Source: Maea johnstoni
Taxonomy: Eukaryota; Annelida; Polychaeta; Spionida; Magelonidae
Length of the DNA: 64,000 nucleotides
Assembly: GCA_963942565.1 (NCBI GenBank)
Contig: OZ012690.1
Location: 4,220,006-4,284,005 of the forward strand
Reading direction: 5' to 3'
Under the pieces are notes generated by a model, which was not told the origin of the DNA, searched no databases, and worked only from the letters and a program-made list of their open reading frames with translations. Both the position numbers and the translations under genes were made by a program. Below, piece after piece: positions 34,155 to 46,777 of the stretch (the stretch's first letter is position 1; the number at the start of each line of letters is the position of its first letter).

Positions 34155-35339
34155 GTCACAAATCATTTGGTAAAGTAGTTTGGATCTTGTTATGGCAACG
34201 GTTGGAAAAGATCAGAATTCATTTCTTTATGCCAGGTTGGGTTGCAAGCAGGGTCTTCGCCAGGATTTAGAAACTGAGTCCACAGGAATAGAGGTTACAT
34301 ATTTTTTCAAATTGCCACCACTTTGATTGTGGTATTTCATACACAAAATTTACCTTTATTTCAGTAAGGCAGATTTTACTTCCTCCTCATTAATCCCTTG
34401 GGAATTTGAGGAGTAATGGAGTTGCTATACAATCGATTGTAATAATAGCAATATCTGTGGCATTAATCATTGAATTATCTATCAATCAGAGTTTTTTTTA
34501 TGAAAACACTTCTCATTAAAAGAACATATGTGATAAGTGGATCACTGTAGTTCCACAGATCGATTTGATCATTGACGTTTTATTTTTCAATTCCGATTAT
34601 TTCGATTTTGAAGAACTGCACTAATAGAATATTTTCACATGTTCCACACTATTTCTGTGGCTAGGATCCTAATATTTTAACTATGCAAAGACAATGAAGG
34701 TTTTCTCAACACTTTTTGATTGAATACTTAAGCTTCACTTCAAAATTCTTATTCTTGTTGGCTTAAAATGGCAAAAAATGGTGTAAAAGGCTGAAAAAAT
34801 GTGTTTAGATTAATTGACATAACAATTGGCATAATATTTTTTCCGATCAATTGGAAAAATTATTTCGATTATTCGATACTTGTCATATCAATGATGGTCC
34901 TACAAGAAGAACCAAAGATTATCCTTGAATTATTTTGCACATCTCAGCTTTATTTCGCAGCTATTTTCATATGCATTCCAGCATTTAGATGACACTTTTC
35001 AAAGGTAACTCTGAACATGAATGGGTTAATGAATATTTCAACTATCAGGCACCTTCAGCGCTCAGGGCAGAACACAGTTAACATTCTTTATTTGCACTGA
35101 AAAGTTCAATACATCTAAAAGTCATCAAAAAAATTCAAATCAGAAAAAACAATTGCGAGTAGTTAAATTATTGGTAACCAAGTTCAATTTGATTTTTCAG
35201 TTTCTTTAATTAATCAGTTGAGTGCGAAACAACCATTCCTTCTCAACCTGCTATTCCAATTCAATAATATGCACTTCACGTCTTTAAAGTAAGTTATATC
35301 TTCTTTATCCACTTCCTGCACCCAGTGAAATGGGTACCG

Positions 35340-35549
35340 TTAACCCTTACAATGCTGAGGATACTTTCGTCCAAAACACAAGGATGCAAAGATTTTTTGA
35401 AAACCATCGAAACCCTGTCATGTTGGTATTCATTGGAAAGCTCTTGCTGAGTACTCTCAAATGAGTACCCATTTGCCAGTGGTTCGGTCATTTTTCAGTA
35501 TTTTTGCATCATTTTGTATTGGCCAAATTAGCCACCAGCAGCATGAGGG
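35340..35549 (+). mobile_element. PB1 MITE, slot b, U5
   Basis: As in U4. Confidence 0.75.
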
Positions 35550-35748
35550 AAGTCAAGTTGACCCGCTTGAACAAAAAAGGAGAAATATCATGGATACTTG
35601 TCAGTCAAAGCACAAATACCTCACCAGTTATTTCACACTGAAGATAAGTAAAATAAAACGGTTTCTAACCTCCACAATGAAATTAACACAGGAACATAGT
35701 CCTCCACAAGTTACTAGCCCTTGAACAACACTGCCTTTTACTTAGGGC

Positions 35749-36087
35749 TCAACCATTCTAATGCTGAGGCTACTTTCGTCCAAAGGACAAGGACGCAACG
35801 ATTTTTGAAAAATGTCCAAACCCTGTTATGTTGGTATTCATTAGATAGCTCTCAATGAGTGCTGTCAGATGAGTACCATTTGCCAGGGTTTCAGTCATTT
35901 GTCAGGTTTTTTAGCATCCTTTTGTATTGGACAATTCAGCCAACGTCCAAACCCTGTCATGTTGGTATTCATTGGATAGCTCTCGATGAGTGCTGTCAGA
36001 TGAGTACCCATTTGACAGGGATTCAGGTATTTTTCAGGGTTTTTTCCACCACGTCTTGTTGGGTAAATTAGCCACCAGCAGGGCTTA
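35749..36087 (+). mobile_element. PB1 MITE with internal duplication, slot c, U5
   Basis: As in U4, one base shorter at GAGTACCATT. Confidence 0.7.
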
Positions 36088-36158
36088 GTGTTTTTCACGA
36101 AGTTTGACGTATCCCATATATGCAATGAGTACATTGAAGATCATAGAAAAATGCACAT

Positions 36159-36474
36159 CATGGTCTTGACCAGCAGGGCGCCTGGGTGCCTTTTTGGACA
36201 CCCAAACCCTTAAAAAGAACCCCTCAGGACACCCATTTTGTTTTGTGAGGAATTTCTAAAAATCCCAATCTCAAGCTTATAATTGAATTTTTTCATCTCC
36301 TTATAATTCCCATGACATTGTTTAATGATATCATGCCTTATTTTGATGAATTTATACATGTTTATGGTTGAAATATGAGTATATTGTGATCCCCCTAAAA
36401 AAAAGTCTGGACGCCCAAAATTTTACAACTGCCAATTTTAGGCACCCAGTTTCTAAATCCTGGCTAAGACCCTG
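36159..36474 (+). mobile_element. hAT1 MITE, U5
   Basis: 316 bp. ATGCACAT at 36151-36158 and 36475-36482. Confidence 0.85.
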
Positions 36475-36810
36475 ATGCACATTCATCACCTCATGAGAGG
36501 AAAAGTAAGAGAAACAATGAACACAGGAATATAAAAATATTTCAGTTCAGTGTTTGTTTGGTTTGATTTTTACATTCATATTCACTTCAGAATATGTATA
36601 AATCCACAAGATTCCATGGTAACCAGAGCATGAAAAGTTCAGCCCATTCATACCTACAGAGCGTAAAGAAATCTATTTCAATATTTTGACATCTTTTGAA
36701 TGATATTTGTAGGAGAAATGCTAACCAGAACATAATCAACAACTCTATTAACATTTTTGCAAGATTCTTTCTTACTAGTCAATTTCAGAAGTACTGTAGC
36801 ATCCCAGAAC

Positions 36811-37095
36811 CAGGGACTTAGCCAGGACCTGTCCTAACTGTCTTTTGGACAGGTAATTTCCTAAAAACCTCCTGTTGGGACAGGCAAAAATTTCTATGAA
36901 GACTTTTCAATTTTGACTTTCTAGCAAACCATCTTCTAGGACACAACTGAAGTGTGAATTGCCCTTTTTGACACAGTAGGCTATCAAATGTAGCTGGTAT
37001 ACGGATTTGAAGTAAATTAGTAGCTAAATCTGGACGGGCAGAAATTTTGATTGCTGTTTTGGACAGGCATTTCTGAATTCCTGGCTAAGACCCTG
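36811..37095 (+). mobile_element. hAT2 MITE, U5
   Basis: Complete, as in U4. Confidence 0.7.
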
Positions 37096-37186
37096 TCAGA
37101 GTGGTCAGGTTAGTTTGGATTTATCTCACCAGGTGGCCAAGAACCACTTATCAAGAGGAACTCTGGGCAGAAATAGGTTCAGAGAA

Positions 37187-37623
37187 TTGACAAATTCATT
37201 CCTATAATAACTAAAAATGTACAAACTTTTTTGGAGAGAACGTGCTTACTGGATCACTTTTTGCCGAAAACACCTTTAATAGTAATGTTGAACAGAACCA
37301 AAAATAAATTCTAATCCTTCATGAATTTGTGCTTAACCCTTTCAATGCTAAAGCTAATTTTGCCCAAGGCAAAAGAGCTCAAAGACTTTAGAAAACCATC
37401 TAAACCCTGTCATGTTGGTATTCATTTGAACGCTCTCAAAGAGTACTATCAGATGAGTACCCATGTGCCCGGGTTTCAGTCATTTTTCAGGTATTTTTGG
37501 ATCTTTTTGTATTGGTCAATTAGTCACCAGCAGCATAAGGCTGAATTTCTAAGTTATTGGCACACTAGTATAAACGATTCAGAAAACACATGTCAGTTAG
37601 AGCTGTAGGCATGACTGGGTTAA
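37187..37623 (+). mobile_element. PB2 MITE with nested PB1 (37333-37540), U5
   Basis: 437 bp, same nested order as U3 and U4. The U4-like identity ends shortly after this point. Confidence 0.65.
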
Positions 37624-37704
37624 GTCGTAAGTTTTGGGGAAGATTGTGGCGCCCTCTATAATCCGATCATCCAGGGCACTGCACCAAATAAAGGGGTGGT
37701 TGTG

Positions 37705-37936
37705 TTAACCCGTTCATGCCTATAATGCCTAGAAACGTCCCGACTATTCTGACGATATCTTTTTCAGCCGAGTGATTATTCATAAAATATTTGAGGGACA
37801 AATGTGGATCAGAAACCTACCAACAATAATCACTCAAATAGTTATTGAATCGATACATAATTCCAAAGATATCTCCAAAAGTAACGTAGATCCAGACGAC
37901 ATTTGTCTAGGAGATCGCCAGGCATGCATGGATTCA
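37705..37936 (+). mobile_element. PB2 MITE, slot e, U5
   Basis: Carries the changes AATAGTTATTGAATCG and AAGTAACGTAG shared with U6/U7 but not with U3, U4 or U8. Confidence 0.7.
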
Positions 37937-38218
37937 CACCTGGGTTTTTTCGCTTTAAGTTCCCTCCTTTAAGGAGTAATATCCACATACTCCCCGCACT
38001 ACTACCCACCAGTCACAGGAGGACCCACATCGCTATATACACCGGCCCATTGCACCACTACAACTTTTGTACCTTTTTGTAAATTTCCTCTTAGGAAAAT
38101 AGTACTGGTGCCCAGGAGAGCCATTTTAGTTCACTATGCCGGTTCCCAGGCCACACATTTAGAGCTTGTAGCCAGGAACCTGCATAGAGATACATAAATT
38201 ACGTGGCAGCAATATCAT

Positions 38219-38396
38219 GTAACCCTTCCAATGCTGAGGCTACTTCTGTCCAAAGCACAAGTAGGCAAAGATTTTTGAAAACCATCTGAACCCTGTCATA
38301 TTGGTATTCATTGGATAGTTCTCGCTGAGTACTGTCTTATGAGTACCCATTTGCCAGGATTTCAGTCATTTCTCAGGTTTTTTGCATCATTTTGTA
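38219..38396 (+). mobile_element. PB1 MITE, slot f, truncated, U5
   Basis: Right end removed by the 2.7-kb deletion. The junction TTTTGTA/TCCGAG joins it to the foldback element. Confidence 0.75.
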
Positions 38397-38629
38397 TCCG
38401 AGCACTGCAATGCGAGAAAAAAAGACTTAGTGTTATATATATATATATTAGACAAGTCCTGGCAATATACTTTAAAGTCTTTTTTTTTCTCGCTTTGCAG
38501 TGCTCGGATAAACCTGAAAGTTCGTATCAAGCTTCATAAGAGGGTGGCCTACGTCCCCATAATCATTTGATTTTTATAAAAAAAATGTTTACCAATTTTC
38601 GGACCATTATACGGATACAAATACCTGTG
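38397..38629. mobile_element. foldback element, left arm partly lost, U5
   Basis: Inner hairpin with (TA)n centre and the full right arm remain. The outer ~120 bp of the left arm went with the deletion. Confidence 0.8.
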
Positions 38630-39146
38630 ATTTCACATACATTCTCGGTGAACTAATTCCACAGCTGACCGGCGAATTTCAGCAGTGGTGTGACAATAAT
38701 GCTTGGCTAAATCCAAAACTAGTCATCCTTTCACACCAAAAGTTGTTATTTTTTTGATCAGAACATTCTCCTCTTCTAAATTAACCCAAAACAATTGGGG
38801 GTCATATCGTGATTTTTTTTTATGAGCCAAAATAGTGACAGAACCGGCCCTCTGGTGGTCAACATCAGAAACGAGTCTGAGATAAACAAACACGACCACT
38901 TCCAGCTTGGTATTCATACGCCCAAGCAACAAACTTCACTTTGTGGGCAATAAACAAAAGCCCAGTCCCTCCCCATTCCAAAAATACCATATTAGTTGAA
39001 TAAAGTTGTATATATCTCCATTTATAGGCCTCGATTGGGCCTAGCCCCAGTTTTTATTGGAACTATGCAAAGGTACTACTCGAAGGGATACACCATTTAC
39101 TTCACCGAGACCTTATAAGTCGCTGATACTTGTGTGTGGGAATACG

Positions 39147-39270
39147 CACAGGGGCTTGTATCGTTGAGCGGTCACTCGTGAGTCTGAGGCTGGTACTATG
39201 AAATAGAGTCTATATTACTAATACGGCTGTGACTACTGGTAAGTGGCACTCAACGATACACGCCCCTGTG
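39147..39270 (+). mobile_element. 124-bp hAT3 MITE, U5
   Basis: GGAATACG duplications at 39139-39146 and 39271-39278. Confidence 0.88.
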
Positions 39271-39440
39271 GGAATACGTATGTTCACATGAAATTCCTTT
39301 CCGGAGTATATTCTTAAATACTTCAAATAAATTGCACAGATCATCATATACATGTACCCATGTTTGATTAAATTTGTCTATTCCCATGATCATCTCATGA
39401 TTACATTATTTTATTTGCATTTGCTTAAACCTCATTGATA

Positions 39441-39635
39441 TCATATGAAATGTCTCTCGGTGAAATAAATTCTTTGCCCTATTTGTCTTTTCTGATAAAT
39501 TACCTCTTTGGTACGCATAATTCCAATATCTACTATTAATTTTCCCTTTTTGTCGGTGCCTGAAATTATTTCCCTTTCAGCAAGTTTAAGATGGCCTCCC
39601 ACAGTAGGATGGAGCCAGTTTACAAGGAGGTTCAT
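39441..39635 (-). CDS. minus-strand 64-codon ORF, U5 copy
   Basis: Identical predicted protein to U6 (P at residue 10, Q and H near the end). Confidence 0.3.
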   Translation of the reverse strand: MNLLVNWLHPTVGGHLKLAEREIISGTDKKGKLIVDIGIMRTKEVIYQKRQIGQRIYFTERHFI

Positions 39636-40217
39636 AGTTCTAATTGCGTTGTTGCAATAGAGAAAACATGGGATATTGTTTGTATTTCGGTTTTATTTAT
39701 TTCATAAGACAATAGGGACATTTTGCAGTCTTTCATTTTCATAGTTTGTAATTTAGATCATCCTGGTCCTCCAACCAAATTAAATTAGTATATTGACCCA
39801 GAACGATAGCGAGTTACACTAACAATTGTGGCTAGCTTATTTTCGACTCTATACGGTCTATAAATCGTAATTCGATTATGATGAAAGACATCCATATTCT
39901 GAAAATATCTGGAAGGTACGATTACTTAGTTAATTAGTTTAGAAATGAAGCACAAGATGGCATGGCAGTCTACACTCGAATACATACGTGAAACCGACAC
40001 ATTCTTGGTTAATACTAACAACAAAAGCATGACAAATTATCATGATATGAAAAATCTTTTTTTTTTAATAATTCAATTTGTTAGCATCTGCATCACGTGT
40101 GCAGGAAAAAGAAGTAGGTATATTGATTTACTTGTGTTTCAAGTTTTGTTGTTTCTTATTTTACATCTAAACAGCCATACTGTCTTTAAAAATCTAAGTT
40201 AATGCAGCTTTATCTAT

Positions 40218-40421
40218 TTATAGATGCAATCTGGATGCACGGATGATACATAGCACGGTTGAGGAGTTCGCCTTTTTAGGCATGCTATTTTTGTAATTAC
40301 CATTGTGTTTATCACCATTAATGATGTCAACAAATTTGTCCTTTGTTAAAATGTCAAGCATTATTTCACATGTAAAATCCCCCCCCCCCTCCCCATTCAC
40401 CTTTAGAAGAGGAAAGAACAC
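40218..40421 (-). CDS. minus-strand ORF across the poly-G tract, U5 copy
   Basis: 67 codons. The downstream part (DFTCEIMLDILTKDKFVDII) is the same as in U6, but 11 instead of 10 bases in the main run put the upstream part in another frame. Unrecognised. Confidence 0.2.
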   Translation of the reverse strand: MFFPLLKVNGEGGGDFTCEIMLDILTKDKFVDIINGDKHNGNYKNSMPKKANSSTVLCIIRASRLHL

Positions 40422-40455
40422 ATATATTGTTCATTATGGCATTATAGATAGAACC

Positions 40456-40657
40456 ATGAATGCCGATCACTGGATACGCAACCAGCAGGTCTCGCATATC
40501 AGCCTGGCCACAACTAATGGCTCAGATGTTGACAAGACACTTCAAGAGGTGTATTCTGCGCATGTTGGCGCACAACTTACTCTGTTATGTAAACAATACT
40601 AGCGCCCTTATCGGTCTGTCTCCTAGTGACGTCACACTGAGACTAGATACAGTGTGA
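40456..40657. promoter_or_regulatory. GC-richer module with TGACGTCA, U5
   Basis: Palindrome at 40627-40634. The H to Y change in the short plus ORF is shared with U6. Confidence 0.3.
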
Positions 40658-41098
40658 TTATGGTTCGTCCAGGGCTTTGTAATGGGTCTTATGGCAATTG
40701 GCCTACGGCAAAGAATCCATGTGTCTATTCATCTAAGATAGAATGAGTCGAGGTTAAGGGTAAGGATAACAAAACATGTGCTTCCATAAATATGCGTCAT
40801 CTTTAATTTTCAAAAAAATTCCAGGATTAACTAAGCTTGCGACATCAGAAACTAAACACAACAAATGGTTTAACAGGATTTTAAAGTTCTTTGAATAGGG
40901 AACATTTTTTTCTTAGCTTAGTTTTTCAAGTCCTACGATATGACCTTCTAAATATATACACAAACCACAAAGGTCCAGTATTCAAACCTACAGTACTTTG
41001 GTTTATTTCATCTTGCATAATGGGTCAACTCTGCGCTGGACAGGTTAACCGGAGGTAAGTCAACTTTGATTGTGCTTTTGTACCCTGCCATACTTTTC

Positions 41099-41300
41099 TT
41101 TACCCTTTACCTAGTTTGGCCAATACAAAATGATGCAAGAAACCTAGTAAATGACTGAAACCCTGGCACTTGGGTACTCGTGGGAGAGTACTCAGTGAGA
41201 GTTTTCCAATGAATACCAACATGTCTGGGATTGGATGGTTTTCAATAATCTTTGCATCCTTGTGCTTTGGACGAAAGTAGCCTCAGCATTGGAAGTTTAA
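41099..41300 (-). mobile_element. PB1 MITE, slot a, U6
   Basis: Right end altered to GGAAGTTTAA, shared only with U7. Confidence 0.72.
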
Positions 41301-42486
41301 GTCACAAATCATTTGGTAAAGTAGTTTCGATCTTGTTATGGCAACGGTTGGAAAAGATCAGAATTCATTTCTTTATGCCAGGTTGGGTTGCAAGCAGGGT
41401 CTTCGCCAGGATTTAGAAACTGAGTCCACAGGACTAGAGGTTACATATTTTTTCAAATTGCCACCACTTTGATTGTGGTATTTCATACACAAAATTTACC
41501 TTTATTTCAGTAAGGCAGATTTTACTTCCTCCTCATTAATCCCTTGGGAAATTGAGGAGTAATGGAGTTGCTATACAATCTATTGTAATAATAGCAACAT
41601 CTGTGGCATTAATCATTGAATTATCTATCAATCAGAGTTTCTTTTTATGAAAACACTTCTCATTAAAAGAACATATGTGATAAGTGGATCACTGTAGTTC
41701 GACAGATCGATTTGATCATTGACGTTTTATTTTTCAATTCCGATTATTTCGATTTTGAAGAACTGCACTAATAGAATATTTTCACATGTTCCACACTATT
41801 TCTGTGGCTAGGATCCTAAGATTTTAACTATGCGAAGAAAATGAAGGTTTTCTCAACACTTTTTGATTTAATACTTAAGCTTCACTTCAAAATTCTTATT
41901 CGTGTTGGCTTAAAATGGCAAAAATGGTGTAAAAGGCTGAAAAAATGTGTTTAGATTAATTGACATAACAATTGGCATAATATTTTTTCCGATTAATTGG
42001 AAACATTATTTCGATTGATCGATACTTGTCATATCAATGATGGTCCTACAAGAAGAACCAATGATTATCCTTGAATTATTTTGCACATCTGAGCTTTATT
42101 TCGCAGCTATTTTCATATGCATTCCAGCATTTAGATGACACTTTTCAAAGGTAACTCTGAACATGAATGGGTTAATGAATATTTCAACTATTAGGCAACT
42201 TCAGCGCTCAGGGCAGAAAACAGTTAACATTCTTTATTTGCACTGAAAAGTTCAATACATCTAAAAGTCATCAAAAAAAATTCAAATCAGAAAAAACAAT
42301 TGCGAGTAGTTAAATTATTGGTAACCAAGTTCAATTTTATTTTTCAGTTTCTTTAATTAATCAGTTGAGTGCGAAACAACCATTCCTTCTCAACCTGCTA
42401 TTCCAATTCAATAATATGCACTTCACGTCTTTAAAGTAAGTTATGTCTTCTTTATCCACTTCCTGCACCCAATGAAATGGGTACCT

Positions 42487-42696
42487 TTAACCCTTACAAT
42501 GCTGAGGATACTTTCGTCCAAAACACAAGGATGCAAAGATTTTTTGAAAACCATCGAAACCCTGTCATGTTGGTATTCATTGGAAAGCTCTTGCTGAGTA
42601 CTCTCAAATGAGTACCCATTTGCCAGTGGTTCGGTCATTTTTCAGTATTTTTGCATCATTTTGTATTGGCCAAATTAGCCACCAGCAGCATGAGGG
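42487..42696 (+). mobile_element. PB1 MITE, slot b, U6
   Basis: Left TTAA intact. Confidence 0.75.
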
Positions 42697-42895
42697 AAGT
42701 CAAGTTGACCCGCTTGAAAAAAAAAGGAGAAATATCATGGATACTTGTCAGTCAAAGCACAAATACCTCACCAGTTATTTCACACTGAGGATAAGTAAAA
42801 TAAAATGGTTTCTAACCTCCACAATGAAATTAACACAGGAACATAGTCCTCCACAAGTTACTAGCCCTTGAACAACACCGCCTTTTACTTAGGGC

Positions 42896-43236
42896 TCAAC
42901 CATTCTTATGCTGAGGCTACTTTCGTCCAAAGGACAAGGACGCAACGAATTTTGAAAAATGTCCAAACCCTGTCATGTTGGTATTCATTAGATAGCTCTC
43001 GATGAGTGCTGGCAGATGAGTACCCATTTGCCAGGGTTTCAGTCATTTGTCAGGTTTTTTTGCATCCTTTTGTATTGGACAATTTAGCCAACGTCCAAAC
43101 CCTGTCATGTTGGTATTCATTGGATAGCTCTCGATGAGTGCTGTCAGATGAGTACCCATTTGACAGGGATTCAGGTATTTTTCAGGGTTTTTTCCACCAT
43201 GTTCTTGTTGGGTAAATTAGCCACCAGCAGGGCTAA
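42896..43236 (+). mobile_element. PB1 MITE with internal duplication, slot c, U6
   Basis: As in the other units. GGGCTAA right edge. Confidence 0.7.
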
Positions 43237-43307
43237 GTGTTTTTCACGAAGTTTGACGTATCCCATTCATGCAATGAGTACATTGAAGATCATAGAAAAA
43301 TGCACTT

Positions 43308-43621
43308 CATGGTCTTGACCAGCAGGGCGCCTGGGTGCCTTTTTGGACACCCAAACCCTTAAAAAGAACCCCTCAGGACACCCATTTTGTTTTGTGAGGA
43401 ATTTCTAGAAATCCCAATCTCAAGCTTATAATTGAATTTTTTCATCTCCTTATAATTCCCATGACATTGTTTAATGATATCATGCCTTATTTTGATGAAT
43501 TTATACATGTTTATGGTTGAAATATGAGTATATTGAGATCCCCCTAAAAAAATCTGGACGCCCAAAATTTTACAACTGCCAATTTTAGGCACCCAGTTTC
43601 TAAATCCTGGCTAAGACCCTG
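43308..43621 (+). mobile_element. hAT1 MITE, U6
   Basis: Left duplication ATGCACTT (43300-43307), right ATGCACAT (43622-43629). Confidence 0.85.
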
Positions 43622-43958
43622 ATGCACATGCATCACCTCATGAGAGGAAAAGTAAGAGAAACAATGAACACAGGAATATAAAAATAGTTCAGTTCAGTGT
43701 TTGTTTGGTTTGATTTTTACATTCATATTCACTTCAGAATATGTATAAATCCACAAGATCTCCATGGTAACCAGAGCATGAAAAGTTCAGCCCATTCATA
43801 CCTACAGAGTGTAAAGAAATCTATTTCAATATTTTGACATCTTTTGGATGATATTTGTAGGAGAAATGCTAACCAGAACATAATCAACAACTCTATTAAC
43901 ATTTTTGCAAGATTCTTTCTTACTAGTCAATTTCAGAAGTACTGTAGCATCCCAGAAC

Positions 43959-44242
43959 CAGGGACTTAGCCAGGACCTGTCCTACCTGTCTTTTGGACAG
44001 GTAATTTCCTAAAAACCTCCTGTTTGGACAGGCAAAAATTTCTATAAAGACTTTTCAATTTTGACTTTCTAGCAAACCATCTTCTAGGACACACCTGAAG
44101 TGTGAATTGCCCTTTTGACACACTAGGCTATCAAATGTAGCTGGTATACGGATTTGGAGTAAATTAGTAGCTAAATCTGGACGGGCAGAAATTTTGATTG
44201 CTGTTTTGGACAGGCATTTCTGAATTCCTGGCTAAGACCCTG
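43959..44242 (+). mobile_element. hAT2 MITE, U6
   Basis: Complete, 284 bp. Confidence 0.7.
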
Positions 44243-44333
44243 TCAGAGTGGTCAGGTTAGTTTGGATTTATCTCACCAGGTGGCCAAGAACCACTTATCA
44301 AGAGGAACTCTGGGCAGAAATGGGTTCAGAGAA

Positions 44334-44761
44334 TTGACAAATTCATTCCTATAATAACTAAAAATGTACAAACTTTTTTGGAGAGAACGTGCTTACTGGA
44401 TCATTTTTTGCCTTTAATAGTAATGTTGAACAGAACCAAAAATAAATTTTAATCCTTCATGAATTTGTGCTTAACCCGTTCAATGCTAAAGCTAATTTTG
44501 CCCAAGGCAAAAGAGCTCAAAGACTTAAGAAAACCATCTAAACCCTGTCATGTTGGTATTCATTTGAACGCTCTCAAATAGTACTATCAGATGAGTACCC
44601 ATGTGCCCGAGTTTCAGTCAATTTTCAGGTATTTTTGGATCTTTTTGTATTGGTCAATTAGTCACCAGCAGCATAAGGCTGAATTTCTAAGTTATTGGCA
44701 CACTAGTATAAACGATTCAGAAAACACATGTCCGTTAGAGCTGTAGGCATGACTGGGTTAA
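44334..44761 (+). mobile_element. PB2 MITE with nested PB1 (44471-44678), U6
   Basis: 428 bp. Lacks a 9-bp GAAAACACC-type stretch that is present in U3-U5. Confidence 0.65.
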
Positions 44762-44842
44762 GTCGTAAGTTTTGGGGAAGATTGTGGCGCCCTCTATAAT
44801 CCGATCATCCAGGGCACTGCACCAAATAAAGGGGTGGTTGTG

Positions 44843-45074
44843 TTAACCCGTTCATGCCTATAATGCCTAGAAACGTCCCGACTATTCTGACGATATCTTT
44901 TTCAGCCAAGTGATTATTCATAAAATATTTGAGGGACAAATGTGGATCAGAAACCTACCAACAATAATCACTCAAATAGTTATTGAATCGATACATAATT
45001 CCAAAGATATCTCCAAAAGTAACGTAGATCCAGACGACATTTGTCTAGGAGATCGCCAGGCATGCATCGGTTCA
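44843..45074 (+). mobile_element. PB2 MITE, slot e, U6
   Basis: 232 bp. Right end GGCATGCATCGGTTCA. Confidence 0.7.
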
Positions 45075-45356
45075 CACCTGGGTTTTTTCGCTTTAAGTTC
45101 CCTCCTTTAAGGAGTAATATCCACATACTCCCCGCACTACTACCCACCAGTCACAGGAGGACCCACATCGCTATATACACCGGCCCATTGCACCACTACA
45201 ACTTTTGTACCTTTTTGTAAATTTCCTCTTAGGAAAATAGTACTGGTGCCCAGGAGAGCCATTTTAGTTCACTATGCCGGTTCCCAGGCCACACATTTAG
45301 AGCTTGTAGCCAGGAACCTGCATAGAGATACATAAATTACGTGGCAGCAATATCAT

Positions 45357-45534
45357 GTAACCCTTCCAATGCTGAGGCTACTTCTGTCCAAAGCACAAGT
45401 AGGCAAAGATTTTTGAAAACCATCTGAACCCTGTCATATTGGTATTCATTGGATAGTTCTCGCTGAGTACTGTCTTATGAGTACCCATTTGCCAGGATTT
45501 CAGTCATTTCTCAGGTTTTTTGCATCATTTTGTA
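45357..45534 (+). mobile_element. PB1 MITE, slot f, truncated, U6
   Basis: Same deletion junction as U5 and U7. Confidence 0.75.
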
Positions 45535-45769
45535 TCCGAGCACTGCAATGCGAGAAAAAAAGACTTAGTGTTATATATATATATATATTAGACAAGTCCT
45601 GGCAATATACTTTAAAGTCTTTTTTTTTCTCGCTTTGCAGTGCTCGGATAAACCTGAAAGTTCGTATCAAGCTTCATAAGAGGGTGGCCTACGTCCCCAT
45701 AATCATTTGATTTTTATAAAAAAAATGTTTACCAATTTTCGGACCATTATACGGATACAAATACCTGTG
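45535..45769. mobile_element. foldback element, left arm partly lost, U6
   Basis: (TA)n centre is two bases longer than in U5 and U7. Confidence 0.8.
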
Positions 45770-46288
45770 ATTTCACATACATTCTCGGTGAACTAATTCC
45801 ACAGCTGACCGGCGAATTTCAGCAGTGGTGTGACAATAATGCTTGGCTAAATCCAAAACTAGTCATCCTTTCACACCAAAAGTTGTTATTTTTTTTTGAT
45901 CAGAACATTCTCCTCTTCTAAATTAACCCAAAACAATTGGGGGTCATATCGTGATTTTTTTTTATGAGCCAAAATAGTGACAGAACCGGCCCTCTGGTGG
46001 TCAACATCAGAAACGAGTCTGAGATAAACAAACACGACCACTTCCAGCTTGGTATTCATACGCCCAAGCAACAAACTTCACTTTGTGGGCAATAAACAAA
46101 AGCCCAGTCCCTCCCCATTCCAAAAATACCATATTAGTTGAATAAAGTTGTATATATCTCCATTTATAGGCCTCGATTGGGCCTAGCCCCAGTTTTTATT
46201 GGAACTATGCAAAGGTACTACTCGAAGGGATACACCATTTACTTCACCGAGACCTTATAAGTCGCTGATACTTGTGTGTGGGAATACG

Positions 46289-46412
46289 CACAGGGGCTTG
46301 TATCGTTGAGCGGTCACTCGTGAGTCTGAGGCTGGTACTATGAAATAGAGTCTATATTACTAATACGGCTGTGACTACTGGTAAGTGGCACTCAACGATA
46401 CACGCCCCTGTG
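46289..46412 (+). mobile_element. 124-bp hAT3 MITE, U6
   Basis: GGAATACG at 46281-46288 and 46413-46420. Confidence 0.88.
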
Positions 46413-46582
46413 GGAATACGTATGTTCACATGAAATTCCTTTCCGGAGTATATTCTTAAATACTTCAAATAAATTGCACAGATCATCATATACATGTACC
46501 CATGTTTGATTAAATTTGTCTATTCCCATGATCATCTCATGATTACATTATTTTATTTGCATTTGCTTAAACCTCATTGATA

Positions 46583-46777
46583 TCATATGAAATGTCTCTC
46601 GGTGAAATAAATTCTTTGCCCTATTTGTCTTTTCTGATAAATTACCTCTTTGGTACGCATAATTCCAATATCTACTATTAATTTTCCCTTTTTGTCGGTG
46701 CCTGAAATTATTTCCCTTTCAGCAAGTTTAAGATGGCCTCCCACAGTAGGATGGAGCCAGTTTACAAGGAGGTTCAT
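46583..46777 (-). CDS. minus-strand 64-codon ORF, U6 copy
   Basis: Open, identical predicted protein to U5. Lies ~580 bp downstream, on the same strand, of the 92-codon ORF at 47360-47638. Confidence 0.3.
   Translation of the reverse strand: MNLLVNWLHPTVGGHLKLAEREIISGTDKKGKLIVDIGIMRTKEVIYQKRQIGQRIYFTERHFI

Larger units (their letters stand above)
33572..40717 (+). repeat. array unit U5 (7.1 kb, chimeric)
   Basis: From its start to about 37.6 kb it matches U4 almost base for base. From about 37.8 kb on it matches U6/U7, including the 2.7-kb deletion junction at 38396 and the 124-bp hAT MITE. The switch makes it a recombinant of two unit lineages. Confidence 0.95.
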
